64,000 nucleotides of DNA from Acinetobacter sichuanensis. GTDB taxonomy: Bacteria; Pseudomonadota; Gammaproteobacteria; Pseudomonadales; Moraxellaceae. The number at the start of each line of letters is the position of its first letter. Position 1 is the stretch's first letter. Below are positions 9,317-17,400 of this stretch, piece by piece. The position numbers and the translations under genes are program-made. The notes under the pieces were generated by a model, which had not been told where the DNA came from, made no database searches, and worked only from the letters and a program-made list of their open reading frames with translations. Where the stretch lies: assembly GCF_003024515.2 (NCBI RefSeq), contig NZ_PYIX02000016.1:21842-85841 (forward strand), written 5' to 3'.

Positions 9317-11236
9317 TTATTTCAATAATAAACTGTTAATACGTTTGATATATTCAGCAGGATCATCTGGTAAACCACCTTCTGCAATCACTGCCTGATC
9401 AAAGATGACATTCGCCAAATCATCAAACTGCGCAGAGCCTTCGAGTTTTTTCACCAATGGATGTTCAGGATTAATTTCAAGAATCGGCTTAGACTCAGGA
9501 ACTGCCTGCCCTGCCTGTTTCAGCATACGCACCAATTGCGGAGAAAGTTCACCATCACCCGTCACCAAACATGCAGGCGAGTCCACCAAACGTGTTGTTA
9601 CACGTACTTCTTTGGTTTTGGCTTTGAGTGAATCAGACAGCTTTTCAACCACAGGCTTAAACTGCTCAGCAGCCGCTTCAAGCGCTTTCTTCTCTTCGGC
9701 ATCCTGTAAATCGCCTAAGTCAACTGCACCTTTAGCCACGTTTTGCATTGGTGTGCCATCGAATTCATTAACGAACTCCATTGCCCACTCATCAACACGA
9801 TCCGCCATTAACAATACTTCAATGTCTTTTTTACGGAACAATTCAAGTTGTGGTGAGTTTTTCGCAGCAGCCAGACTGTCCGCAGTCACGTAGTAAATGG
9901 CTTTTTGCCCTTCTTTCATACGTGCTTTATAAGCTTCGAGTGAGGTTGAAACTTCATCATTGTTCGAGGTCGAGAAGCGTAATAATTTAAGAATACGCTC
10001 ACGGTTGCCCATGTCTTCGCCCAAACCTTCTTTGATCACTGAACCAAATTCAGCATAGAAAGTTTTGAATTTCTCTTGATCTGCTGCATCTTCCGATTTA
10101 GCCAGTCCATCCAGAGTAGTCAACACACGGCGGGTATTGCCCTCACGAATGGTTTTGACGTCACGGCTTTCTTGCAATAACTCACGACTCACGTTCAATG
10201 GCAAATCGGCGCTGTCCACCACACCTTGTACAAAGCGTAAATAGTTCGGAATCAAGTTGTCTGCATCATCCATGATAAACACACGTTTAACATAGAGTTT
10301 GATGCCTGCTTTGGCTTCACGGGTAAAGATGTTACCTGGTGCTTTAGACGGAATATAAAGCAACTGGGTATATTCAGTGCTGCCTTCCACACGGTTATGT
10401 GCCCAAGCCAATGGCGCTTCAAAGTCATGGGTTAAGTTCTTATAGAACTCAACATATTGCTCTTCAGTAATTTCAGATTTATTGCGTGTCCATAAAGCAC
10501 TTGCTGAGTTAATCGCCTCCCACTCATCCGTTTTCACATACTGACCGCCTTTAGGTTCTTCACCCTCAGCGACTTCTTCTTCCTGCCATACTTCTTTTTG
10601 CATTTCGATTGGCAAGCTGATGTGATCAGAATATTTATTGATGATTTGTTTAACTTTATAACTTTCCAGATAATCCAAAGCATCATCACGTAAATGCAGA
10701 ATAATATCTGTTCCACGTGAAGCCTTATTGATCACTTCAACTTCAAAATCACCTGTACCACCACTAATCCAGCGTACACCTTCAGCAGTATCTAAACCTG
10801 CACGACGTGATTCAACCGTAATTTTTTCAGCCACAATAAAGCCAGAATAGAAACCTACACCAAACTGACCAATCAGTTGCGCATCAGATTTTTGATCACC
10901 TGAAAGTTTTGACATAAAGTCTTTGGTGCCTGACTTGGCAATGGTACCTAAGTTATCAATCGCTTCCTGCTGGCTTAAACCAATACCATTGTCTGAAATG
11001 GTGATGGTTTTTGCTTCTTTGTCCAAGCTGACACGAACATGCAAATCTGGATCATTTTCATAATATTCAGGATGATTAATCCCTTCAAAACGTAATTTAT
11101 CGCATGCATCTGAGGCATTTGAGATGAGTTCACGTAAGAAAATTTCAGGGTTGGAATAGAGAGAATGCGTCACCAGATGTAAAAGTTGGGCAACTTCTGC
11201 CTGAAAACTATGCTTTTGTGCGCTTTGCTCGCTCAT
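9317..11236 (-). CDS. htpG: HtpG, Hsp90-family molecular chaperone
   Basis: This ATP-dependent cytosolic chaperone is full length at 639 residues. The GHKL nucleotide site is intact: [10 protein letters not shown] (Asn40), DNGIGL at 82-87 and [11 protein letters not shown] near 120. The middle domain carries the conserved [11 protein letters not shown] with the catalytic Arg, and the C-terminal dimerisation domain is complete. The start is supported by AAGGAG six bases before the ATG. A sigma-32-type promoter lies about 45 bp upstream and a terminator follows, so the gene is probably a heat-shock monocistron. It is the second Hsp90-type ATPase in this window, after the HD fusion at 1726-4767. 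Confidence 0.98.
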   Translation of the reverse strand: MSEQSAQKHSFQAEVAQLLHLVTHSLYSNPEIFLRELISNASDACDKLRFEGINHPEYYENDPDLHVRVSLDKEAKTITISDNGIGLSQQEAIDNLGTIAKSGTKDFMSKLSGDQKSDAQLIGQFGVGFYSGFIVAEKITVESRRAGLDTAEGVRWISGGTGDFEVEVINKASRGTDIILHLRDDALDYLESYKVKQIINKYSDHISLPIEMQKEVWQEEEVAEGEEPKGGQYVKTDEWEAINSASALWTRNKSEITEEQYVEFYKNLTHDFEAPLAWAHNRVEGSTEYTQLLYIPSKAPGNIFTREAKAGIKLYVKRVFIMDDADNLIPNYLRFVQGVVDSADLPLNVSRELLQESRDVKTIREGNTRRVLTTLDGLAKSEDAADQEKFKTFYAEFGSVIKEGLGEDMGNRERILKLLRFSTSNNDEVSTSLEAYKARMKEGQKAIYYVTADSLAAAKNSPQLELFRKKDIEVLLMADRVDEWAMEFVNEFDGTPMQNVAKGAVDLGDLQDAEEKKALEAAAEQFKPVVEKLSDSLKAKTKEVRVTTRLVDSPACLVTGDGELSPQLVRMLKQAGQAVPESKPILEINPEHPLVKKLEGSAQFDDLANVIFDQAVIAEGGLPDDPAEYIKRINSLLLK

Positions 11237-11281
11237 AAATCACTCCTTAAATTCATAACACATTTTTATTGAATGCTTTAG

Positions 11282-11309
11282 AAATGGAGTGACTTAAGAA
11301 TATTTCAAT
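11282..11309 (-). promoter_or_regulatory. Sigma-32 (heat-shock) promoter of htpG
   Basis: Read on the minus strand: ATTGAAA, 13 bases, CTCCATTT. The consensus is CTTGAAA, 11-16 bases, CCCCATNT; only one base differs in each element. It would start transcription about 40 nt before the htpG ATG. Confidence 0.75.
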
Positions 11310-11327
11310 AGCAGATGTTAATTTTTT

Positions 11328-11687
11328 TTAAAAAGGACCTTGCTTATACACACGATCCATATAGATATCGAGCTTTTGTTGACGCATTTGATAAACATCA
11401 CTAAGACATTTTACATTATCTTGACACTGATCTCTCAGTTGCAACCATTTAACTTGTTGATCTTGAATGACGCCACGTGTGCCCATAGGAACCAGTTTGC
11501 GGATAATATTATAAGTCGTTGCCATTTTGACATCGGCATCATTTAAAACTCGATGCTCACATATTGCATGTTCTGTTTTGGTTTTCGCTGCATCACATTT
11601 AAAACTCGCAGCTTGTGTATTTGATAGTAAAAAAATACTTGCTAAATAAATGACTCCACATAATTTTTTATTGATCATTTTAAACAT
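11328..11687 (-). CDS. LprI-like (DUF1311) periplasmic protein
   Basis: The 119-residue protein has a signal peptide (LCGVIYLASIFLLSNTQAA, cleavage probably after the AA near residue 27). A DUF1311/LprI-type domain follows: FKCDAAKTKTEHAICEHRVLNDAD, then a Trp-Leu helix and CQDNVKCLSDVYQMRQQKL. Four cysteines (FKC, AIC, QC, KC) would form two disulfides in the periplasm, as is usual for the family. LprI of mycobacteria inhibits lysozyme; for this short Gram-negative relative a lysozyme-inhibitor role is only a possibility. It lies upstream of htpG on the same strand, but the htpG heat-shock promoter sits between them, so they are probably separate units. Confidence 0.8.
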   Translation of the reverse strand: MFKMINKKLCGVIYLASIFLLSNTQAASFKCDAAKTKTEHAICEHRVLNDADVKMATTYNIIRKLVPMGTRGVIQDQQVKWLQLRDQCQDNVKCLSDVYQMRQQKLDIYMDRVYKQGPF

Positions 11688-11790
11688 TCTTCCATATCGC
11701 TAGAATTTAAGCATAAGAAATTTCATTACCGTTTTATATGCTTTTTTTGCTCTTTTTTCAGTATTTTATGCTGATACAGACTTTTAAATA

Positions 11791-11819
11791 AAAAACCCCA
11801 GCAAATTACTGAGGTTTTT
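11791..11819 (-). terminator. Terminator of the ompW-like gene
   Basis: CCCCAG/CTGAGG hairpin (one G-T type pair, 7-nt loop) flanked by A runs on the left and T runs on the right, 26 bp after the minus-strand stop. It can act in both directions. Confidence 0.8.
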
Positions 11820-11844
11820 CAAATGAAATAACTTATTCTAAAAC

Positions 11845-12426
11845 TTAGAATTTATAGCTATAACCTAATGTATACACAATTGGGTCGATGTCTAAATCGA
11901 ATTTAGTTCCATCTACTAATGTAACTTCAGGGCTTAACTGTGCATAACGAGCATCAAAGAATACACCCCAATTTTTTGCATCAGCAGGTTTGAAGTTCAC
12001 ACCAATCTGACCTGCAAAACCAAAGTCTTCTTTAACGTCTTTTGCAACACCCGACTCATCCCATGCAACAAATGCAGTACCACCAACACCTACATATGGC
12101 GTAAATGGTGAAGAATTTTTCAAGTTATATTTCAATGTTACTGTTGGCGGCAAATGTTTAATTTTAGCAACTTTTTCATCATTTAATAAAACATCATGCG
12201 CAATTGGAGTAGCTAACAATAATTCAGCAGAAAATGGTGTTTCACCAAAGATATATTCTACAGATGGTGTGAACGCAAGCTCATGATCAGCTTTTACAAC
12301 TGCTCCAGGTGCGATCGTTGTATCTTGTGTAGGTGAAATTAAAGAACCACCTACTTTCACTTGCCAATCAGCAAAAGAAAGTGTTGAAATCCCCATTAAT
12401 GAAATAAGTGCAATTTGTTTTAACAT
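11845..12426 (-). CDS. ompW: OmpW family outer-membrane protein
   Basis: The 193-residue product has a clear signal peptide (MLKQIALISLMGISTLSFA, cleaved before DWQVKVG) and the OmpW layout: an eight-stranded barrel with a long loop, the family pieces LPPTVTLKYNL and FTPYVGVGGT, and a C-terminal LGYSYKF ending in Phe for BAM recognition. OmpW proteins form narrow hydrophobic channels for small apolar molecules, and in Acinetobacter they have been linked to iron and antibiotic responses. About 190 bp upstream is a Fur-like palindrome, suggesting iron control. It is monocistronic, with its own terminator. Confidence 0.92.
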   Translation of the reverse strand: MLKQIALISLMGISTLSFADWQVKVGGSLISPTQDTTIAPGAVVKADHELAFTPSVEYIFGETPFSAELLLATPIAHDVLLNDEKVAKIKHLPPTVTLKYNLKNSSPFTPYVGVGGTAFVAWDESGVAKDVKEDFGFAGQIGVNFKPADAKNWGVFFDARYAQLSPEVTLVDGTKFDLDIDPIVYTLGYSYKF

Positions 12427-12560
12427 TTTTAAAAATTCCCCAAAATAATTATATTAATTATTAAACACATCAATTAAATTTGATGCAAGTCTCATTTTTA
12501 AATATTTTGTAATGTTATTTTTAATATATTGAAAAATATAAATATTTATTTAATCCATAT

Positions 12561-12592
12561 CAACCAAGTTGGTTTTAATCTCAACTTGGTTG
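12561..12592. repeat. Perfect 11-bp inverted repeat between the antiporter gene and ompW
   Basis: CAACCAAGTTG and CAACTTGGTTG flank a 10-nt spacer, one strong hairpin in a very AT-rich spacer. No T tract follows on either strand, so it is either a stabilising 3' end of the antiporter transcript or an operator upstream of ompW. Confidence 0.7.
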
Positions 12593-12616
12593 GTCATTAT
12601 ATTGATTATCAAGAAT

Positions 12617-12637
12617 ATGATAATGAATATCATTTTT
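12617..12637. promoter_or_regulatory. Fur-box-like site upstream of ompW
   Basis: GATAATGAATATCATTTTT at 12619-12637 matches about 15 of 19 positions of the classical Fur box and contains the exact inverted pair ATGATA/TATCAT (12617-12633). It is 190 bp from the ompW start, rather far for a simple operator. Confidence 0.4.
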
Positions 12638-12665
12638 ATTGCATAATAACGTTTTATTTAAAACT

Positions 12666-14081
12666 TTATAATACCATTGCAGCGATCCAACCAAAAATCA
12701 TTAATGGAATATTAAAGTGAATAAAGGTTGGAACAACCGTATCCCAAATATGATCATGTTGACCATCTACACCTAAACCTGCTGTAGGACCTAAGGTCGA
12801 ATCTGATGCTGGAGAACCTGCATCACCTAATGCAGCCGCGGTTCCAATTAAAGCAACGGTTGCCAGTGGTGAAAAACCAAATTGCACACAAAGTGGTACA
12901 TAAATAACAGCAAGCACAGGCACACTAGAGAAAGATGAACCAATCCCAATGGTCACAAATAAACCAATGAAGAGCATTAAAAATGCGGCTAAAGCACGAT
13001 TATCACCAATGATATGTACAACACCATTGACTAAACTATTAATATCGCCTGTATGCGTCATAACAGAGGCAAAGCCTGCGGCAGAAATCATAATGAAGCC
13101 AACCAATGCCATCATACGCATCCCCTGTACAAAGACATCATCAGCATCTTGCCATTTAAAAATACCAGATGCTGAAAGCACAGCAAAACCGACCAATCCA
13201 CCTAAAATCATTGAACCCGAATAGATTTGCGCAGCCAAAGTCAAACCAATTGCTAAAACTGCCATAAAAATCGTTTTTCGTTCAACGATTGGCGTGTCTT
13301 TTGCCTCTTGTTCAAGTTCTAAGCCATCATTTTTTAACTGATCTGGGTTCACAGCACGAAGCGGTTTATCTAGGTCTATGGTTTGTACTGTTGCCACTTT
13401 ATGATCAACATATTCACGCGGTTTACGATAACTAATAAAGATCGCAACCAATGTACCCAATACCATGCCTGATAATGGAATCGCCATACCTGCTGGCATC
13501 ATCCAACGCTCTACATGTAGATTATAGGCAGCTCCAATTTTGTTGATATTTCCCATTAAAATTTGTTCAAGAAAAATCGCACCAAAACCTACAGGTAAAA
13601 ATGTATAAGTCCCGACCAAGCCTAATGCTAATACACATGCTGCTGCACGACGATCAAGTTTTAGGTGATTCATGACTTTTAACAGTGGCGGAACTAAGAC
13701 TGGAATAAAGGCAATGTGTACAGGGATTAAATTTTGCGAAAAAATCGCAGAAATCAATAAAATAAACAATAAAAGATATTTTACTTTACGTGCTTGGCTA
13801 TGTGTAGCTTCACCGCCAAGTAGTCCAATCAATTTATGAGCAAGTAAATCAGGTAAACCAGATTTAGATAAAGCCAAAGCAAAAGCACCTAAAACAGCAT
13901 AAGCAAGTGCGACTTCTGCACCATCACCTAAACCTGCATTAAAGGCTTCTACAGTGTCTTTTAAACTTAAACCTGCCACCAAACCACCCACAATTGCTGA
14001 AATGACCAATGTCAAAACAACAGAAACTCGTGCCAGTGATAAGATAAACATCACGGCAATCGCGATAACGACAGCATTCAT
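12666..14081 (-). CDS. Na+/H+ antiporter family protein (YuiF-like, NhaC superfamily)
   Basis: This 471-residue polytopic inner-membrane protein (about 11-12 hydrophobic segments) belongs to the NhaC-type ion transporter superfamily, COG2056. Recognisable pieces are the N-terminal VVIAIAVMFILSLARVSVVL, the loop LIPVHIAFIPVLVPPLL with charged LKLDRRAAACVLALGLVGTYT after it, and the C-terminal GIGSSFSSVPVLAVIYVPL and ALGDAGSPASDSTLGPT. Homologues are annotated as Na+/H+ antiporters or, in Bacillus, as a possible histidine transporter, so ion specificity is uncertain. ATG start; the gene stands between the hydrolase and ompW on the same strand, with hairpins on both sides. Confidence 0.85.
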   Translation of the reverse strand: MNAVVIAIAVMFILSLARVSVVLTLVISAIVGGLVAGLSLKDTVEAFNAGLGDGAEVALAYAVLGAFALALSKSGLPDLLAHKLIGLLGGEATHSQARKVKYLLLFILLISAIFSQNLIPVHIAFIPVLVPPLLKVMNHLKLDRRAAACVLALGLVGTYTFLPVGFGAIFLEQILMGNINKIGAAYNLHVERWMMPAGMAIPLSGMVLGTLVAIFISYRKPREYVDHKVATVQTIDLDKPLRAVNPDQLKNDGLELEQEAKDTPIVERKTIFMAVLAIGLTLAAQIYSGSMILGGLVGFAVLSASGIFKWQDADDVFVQGMRMMALVGFIMISAAGFASVMTHTGDINSLVNGVVHIIGDNRALAAFLMLFIGLFVTIGIGSSFSSVPVLAVIYVPLCVQFGFSPLATVALIGTAAALGDAGSPASDSTLGPTAGLGVDGQHDHIWDTVVPTFIHFNIPLMIFGWIAAMVL

Positions 14082-14156
14082 GGAGAAAAATTCAGAATTT
14101 GCGAAGACGCTATTTTAACAGATTCAACTTAGTGAGAGGCTAATTTAGTCAATAAG

Positions 14157-14197
14157 GTCATCTAGCCCATCCATTTTCTCATGATGTGCCAGATGAC
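14157..14197. repeat. Interrupted 13-bp hairpin between the hydrolase and the antiporter gene
   Basis: The arms GTCATCT/AGATGAC pair perfectly; inside them GC/GC and CATC/GATG also pair after single mismatches, with an 11-nt loop. There is no T run, so it is not a classical terminator. It sits 14 bp after the hydrolase stop. Confidence 0.6.
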
Positions 14198-14210
14198 TCA
14201 GCGATTTATA

Positions 14211-15077
14211 TTAATTTTTGTTGGCAAAGTTACGGATATATTGAGCGATTTCTTGTGGACGACTTAAGACAGCCCAATGATTTGCATCTACCTCGACACG
14301 TTCAAACTTCTCTACCCATTTTGGCATTTCATCAATCAATTCTGGGCTAACAAACTTATCGCGTTTTAAGACAACCGCTTGCACAGGACATACTGCATGA
14401 CGTTGACGTGGTTTAAGTAATCTTGGTGCAAAGTTAGCACGATATAGTGCTATACCATGTTCACCATCTTTTGAAATATTTGAATTCAGTGGTAGACCTT
14501 TGGTTTTTTCCAGTTGGCTTAAAACGACGCCCCAACGTTCAGGATTGAAAAAATGCCAAACGGTTGGCGCAAGCACTGGTAGTTGGAATGCAACGATATA
14601 CCAAGATTTAAATAACTGTTTAAAAAATTTAGATTTTTCATGTTTAAATTGGTCACGCATCCAAAATGCAGCATGATCTAAACATGGACCTGAAATTGTT
14701 GTATAAGATAAAATACGACCTTTAAATTTTGCTTCAGTCACAGATTCCCAAGTTTGAATTGAACCCCAATCATGCGCAGCTAAATGAAAATTACGATCTT
14801 CGAGTAAAGCATTCACAACACATTCTAAATCTAAAGATAAGCGCGGTAATGCATAATCACGAATACGTTTTGCCACAGAAGACTGACCTGCGCCACGTAC
14901 ATCGTAGGTTACAATGTAAAAATCTGTTATTAATTGTTCAATAATTGGCTCCCATACTTCCTGATTATCAGGATAGCCATGTACCAAAACTAAAGCAGGG
15001 TTTTCAGGCTTACCCCATGTTTTTGCATAAAGTTTTTGTTGGTCTTGTGTCGAAATCCAATGAGTTTGTGCTTGCAT
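14211..15077 (-). CDS. Alpha/beta hydrolase, epoxide-hydrolase-like
   Basis: The 288-residue cytosolic hydrolase has the oxyanion-hole motif HGYPDN near residue 34 and the strand DVRGAGQS. The nucleophile elbow is HDWGS (Asp as nucleophile near residue 103), as in epoxide hydrolases and haloalkane dehalogenases, in place of the usual GxSxG. A cap region with several Trp and Phe follows, and the catalytic His is in DANHWAVL near residue 268. The Asp nucleophile favours epoxide hydrolase or dehalogenase chemistry over esterase activity; the substrate is unknown. It is divergent from the DUF4442 gene, with a palindrome in between. Confidence 0.85.
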   Translation of the reverse strand: MQAQTHWISTQDQQKLYAKTWGKPENPALVLVHGYPDNQEVWEPIIEQLITDFYIVTYDVRGAGQSSVAKRIRDYALPRLSLDLECVVNALLEDRNFHLAAHDWGSIQTWESVTEAKFKGRILSYTTISGPCLDHAAFWMRDQFKHEKSKFFKQLFKSWYIVAFQLPVLAPTVWHFFNPERWGVVLSQLEKTKGLPLNSNISKDGEHGIALYRANFAPRLLKPRQRHAVCPVQAVVLKRDKFVSPELIDEMPKWVEKFERVEVDANHWAVLSRPQEIAQYIRNFANKN

Positions 15078-15123
15078 TTAAATACCTTTTTATTTTCACA
15101 TTGACTACGCAATGGCGGTCTTG

Positions 15124-15141
15124 GGCATTTCGATCAATGCC
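15124..15141. promoter_or_regulatory. Operator-like palindrome in a divergent promoter region
   Basis: GGCATT and AATGCC are perfect inverted halves around a 6-bp spacer (TCGATC), in the 117-bp region between the divergent hydrolase and DUF4442 genes. No regulator gene is next to it. Confidence 0.4.
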
Positions 15142-15194
15142 ACATCACAATCGTTTATTTATTATGATCTAAAATATGTGAATTAGAATTGACC

Positions 15195-15683
15195 ATGATT
15201 AGCCTGATCAAGAAACTACAGACAATCCCCTTAATTTCAAAATTTTTACTTAACCATTATTCACCTTATAAAGGCGCAGGTATTGAAATAGAAATTTTGG
15301 ATCTTAAAAACTACCATATTCGTGTAAAAATGCCACTCACTTATAAAAATCAAAATGTCGTGGGTACACATTTTGGAGGTAGTTTATATTCAATGGTCGA
15401 CCCTTTTTATATGCTGATTTTAATGCATCATTTAGGTGACCGTTATATCGTGTGGGATAAATCTGCCACCATTCATTTTTTACTTCCCGGGCGAGATACG
15501 GTTTATGCTGATATTCGTTTAGATCCGAGTGAAATTGAACATGTCAAAAATTTGGCAGAAAATTATACGCCTGTACATCGTAATTATATTCTCAATATTT
15601 TTGATGGTTCTGGTTCACGAATCGCCGAAGTACATAAAACAGTTTATATTCGTCGGAAAAAACCACGTCCATTTAAACGTTAA
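15195..15683 (+). CDS. DUF4442 hotdog-fold protein
   Basis: The 162-residue protein matches the DUF4442 family (PF14539), hotdog-fold relatives of acyl-CoA thioesterases. Characteristic pieces are the strand VRVKMPL-like IRVKMPLTYKN, the helix start GTHFGGSLYSMVDPFYMLIL, and DKSATIHFLLPGRDTVYA. The His-Phe-Gly-Gly-Ser segment is where catalytic or CoA-binding residues sit in the fold, but no activity is established. A TTG two codons upstream (15189) is possible; the ATG is preferred. It stands alone between the hydrolase and the helicase, with a very short Arg/Lys-rich C-terminus. Confidence 0.85.
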   Translation: MISLIKKLQTIPLISKFLLNHYSPYKGAGIEIEILDLKNYHIRVKMPLTYKNQNVVGTHFGGSLYSMVDPFYMLILMHHLGDRYIVWDKSATIHFLLPGRDTVYADIRLDPSEIEHVKNLAENYTPVHRNYILNIFDGSGSRIAEVHKTVYIRRKKPRPFKR

Positions 15684-15820
15684 TTTGTTAAAAATCCGAA
15701 ATGAATTTCAAATATTTGTTATTCATCAATATATTTAGACTTTACTCTTCTTCACCTCAGCATTTTAAAAAGATCATTTCCCATCATTGGAAAATTTAAA
15801 CCTCACACTTGGTTGTTTTT

Positions 15821-15829
15821 TGCTATGAT
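15821..15829 (+). promoter_or_regulatory. Extended -10 promoter of the helicase-ATPase pair
   Basis: TGCTATGAT is an extended -10 (TGn plus TATGAT) 42 bp before the GTG start of the helicase gene. No good -35 is seen, which is normal for this promoter class. Confidence 0.45.
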
Positions 15830-15870
15830 GGCATATCTCATTTTCTCTCTTTTAAAGACTTTTCAATACT

Positions 15871-17364
15871 GTGTCCGATATTTTTAAAGCTACTTCAGAA
15901 CAAAATTTTGCTATTGCAGAGGCACAAAAGGGGCAATCATTTAAAGTCATTGCCTATGCGGGCACAGGAAAAACAACAACACTGAAATTAATCAGTGATG
16001 CAATGCCACAACGCCGTGGCATGTATTTAGCTTTTAATAAAGCAATCGCAACCGAAGCTCAACATAAATTTCATCGCAATGTTGACTGTCGTACATTTCA
16101 TTCCTTGGCTTTTCGCAGTGTGCCACGAGGTATTACTGATAAATTACGTCTACCACGTTTAAGTCCAAGTTTTATTGCAAAAGAGTATCGTCTCGAACCT
16201 ATTACGTTACGACGTTTAATGGGTGGACGTTATGAACGCTATGCACTCATGCCAAGCCGCTTAGCCAGTTTGGTGGCAAATGCGGTGAGTTATTTTTGCT
16301 CAACCAGCTCACAATACCCTGCTCCTCGTCACATCCAAGCACCGAGTTGGTTACATCCTGATGATATAGAAAGTTTGCAAAAACATCTTTATCCTGCTGT
16401 AGAACGTCGTTGGTTAGAATCGATTGATCAAAGTCATCAGGCAGGTATTGGGCACGATATTTATTTAAAGTTATGGGCATTGTCGAGCCCTATTATTCCT
16501 GCAGATTATGTTTTGTTTGATGAAGCACAAGATGCTGATCCACTTATGCTGGGTATTTTATTACGACAACGCAGTACGCAAGTGATTTATGTAGGCGATG
16601 CACATCAACAGATTTATGCATGGCGTGGTGCAGTCAATGCAATGCAGCAAATGCCTTTACCTGAGTCACGTTTAACGACTTCATTTCGTTTTGGTGAGTC
16701 CATTGCAGAAGTTGCCAATAGTTTATTGGGAGCCTTAAATGAAACCGTTCCTTTATTAGGCAATCCTGAAATGCGCTCAAGTGTGGTCAATAAACCCCAT
16801 ACTAAAATGCGCGATGCAATTTTATGCCGTACCAACGCCCGTGCTATGGAGCTTTTATTGTCTGGTTTGGTACAAGGCGATAAAGTCAGTTTACAAGCCG
16901 ATCATGCCAAATTAAATCGTTTTGTCGATGCAGCAAGTCTACTCAAACAAGGTAAACGTGTTGTAGATGTACCAGAACTTGCATGGTTCAACTCATGGCA
17001 TGACGTACATGAATATTGTGAAACAAATGATGGTAGTGATATCAAGCCCTTAGTCAAACTTGTAGATGATCATGGTACAGAACCTCTCAAAAAAGCACTT
17101 GCCAAAATCACCCCAATAGAGCAAGCTGATTATGTCATTTCTACAGCACATAAAGCCAAAGGTTTAGAATGGAATCGGGTACACATAGAAGATGACTATC
17201 AATTTAAAATCAATGGATTAGAACATAAAATCAGCGATGAAGAACTAAGGCTACTTTACGTTGCTTGTACACGTGCAAAATTAAGTCTTAATATCCATCA
17301 TATTTATGATCTTATTCAACAGTTAAAAATCAAAACTCCTTTAAAAGCTCAAATCACTGCATAA
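15871..17364 (+). CDS. UvrD/REP superfamily 1 helicase (FBH1-like)
   Basis: This is a 497-residue superfamily 1 DNA helicase. In order: a Q-motif (SEQNFAI, residues 9-15), Walker A AYAGTGKTTTL (Lys34), motif Ia/Ib with TFHSLAFR near 75, motif II DEAQD at 217-221, motif III GDAHQQIYAWRGA at 242-254, the motif V box STAHKAKGLEW, and motif VI LYVACTRAKL near the end. All core residues are intact, so it should be an active 3'-5' translocase. It is shorter than UvrD or Rep (about 700) and resembles the compact FBH1-like group. The GTG start is used. The next gene begins 36 bp later, so the two are probably cotranscribed. Confidence 0.9.
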   Translation: MSDIFKATSEQNFAIAEAQKGQSFKVIAYAGTGKTTTLKLISDAMPQRRGMYLAFNKAIATEAQHKFHRNVDCRTFHSLAFRSVPRGITDKLRLPRLSPSFIAKEYRLEPITLRRLMGGRYERYALMPSRLASLVANAVSYFCSTSSQYPAPRHIQAPSWLHPDDIESLQKHLYPAVERRWLESIDQSHQAGIGHDIYLKLWALSSPIIPADYVLFDEAQDADPLMLGILLRQRSTQVIYVGDAHQQIYAWRGAVNAMQQMPLPESRLTTSFRFGESIAEVANSLLGALNETVPLLGNPEMRSSVVNKPHTKMRDAILCRTNARAMELLLSGLVQGDKVSLQADHAKLNRFVDAASLLKQGKRVVDVPELAWFNSWHDVHEYCETNDGSDIKPLVKLVDDHGTEPLKKALAKITPIEQADYVISTAHKAKGLEWNRVHIEDDYQFKINGLEHKISDEELRLLYVACTRAKLSLNIHHIYDLIQQLKIKTPLKAQITA

Positions 17365-17400
17365 AGCTCTAAACTTTTATTTATATTTTGCAGGTATAGT

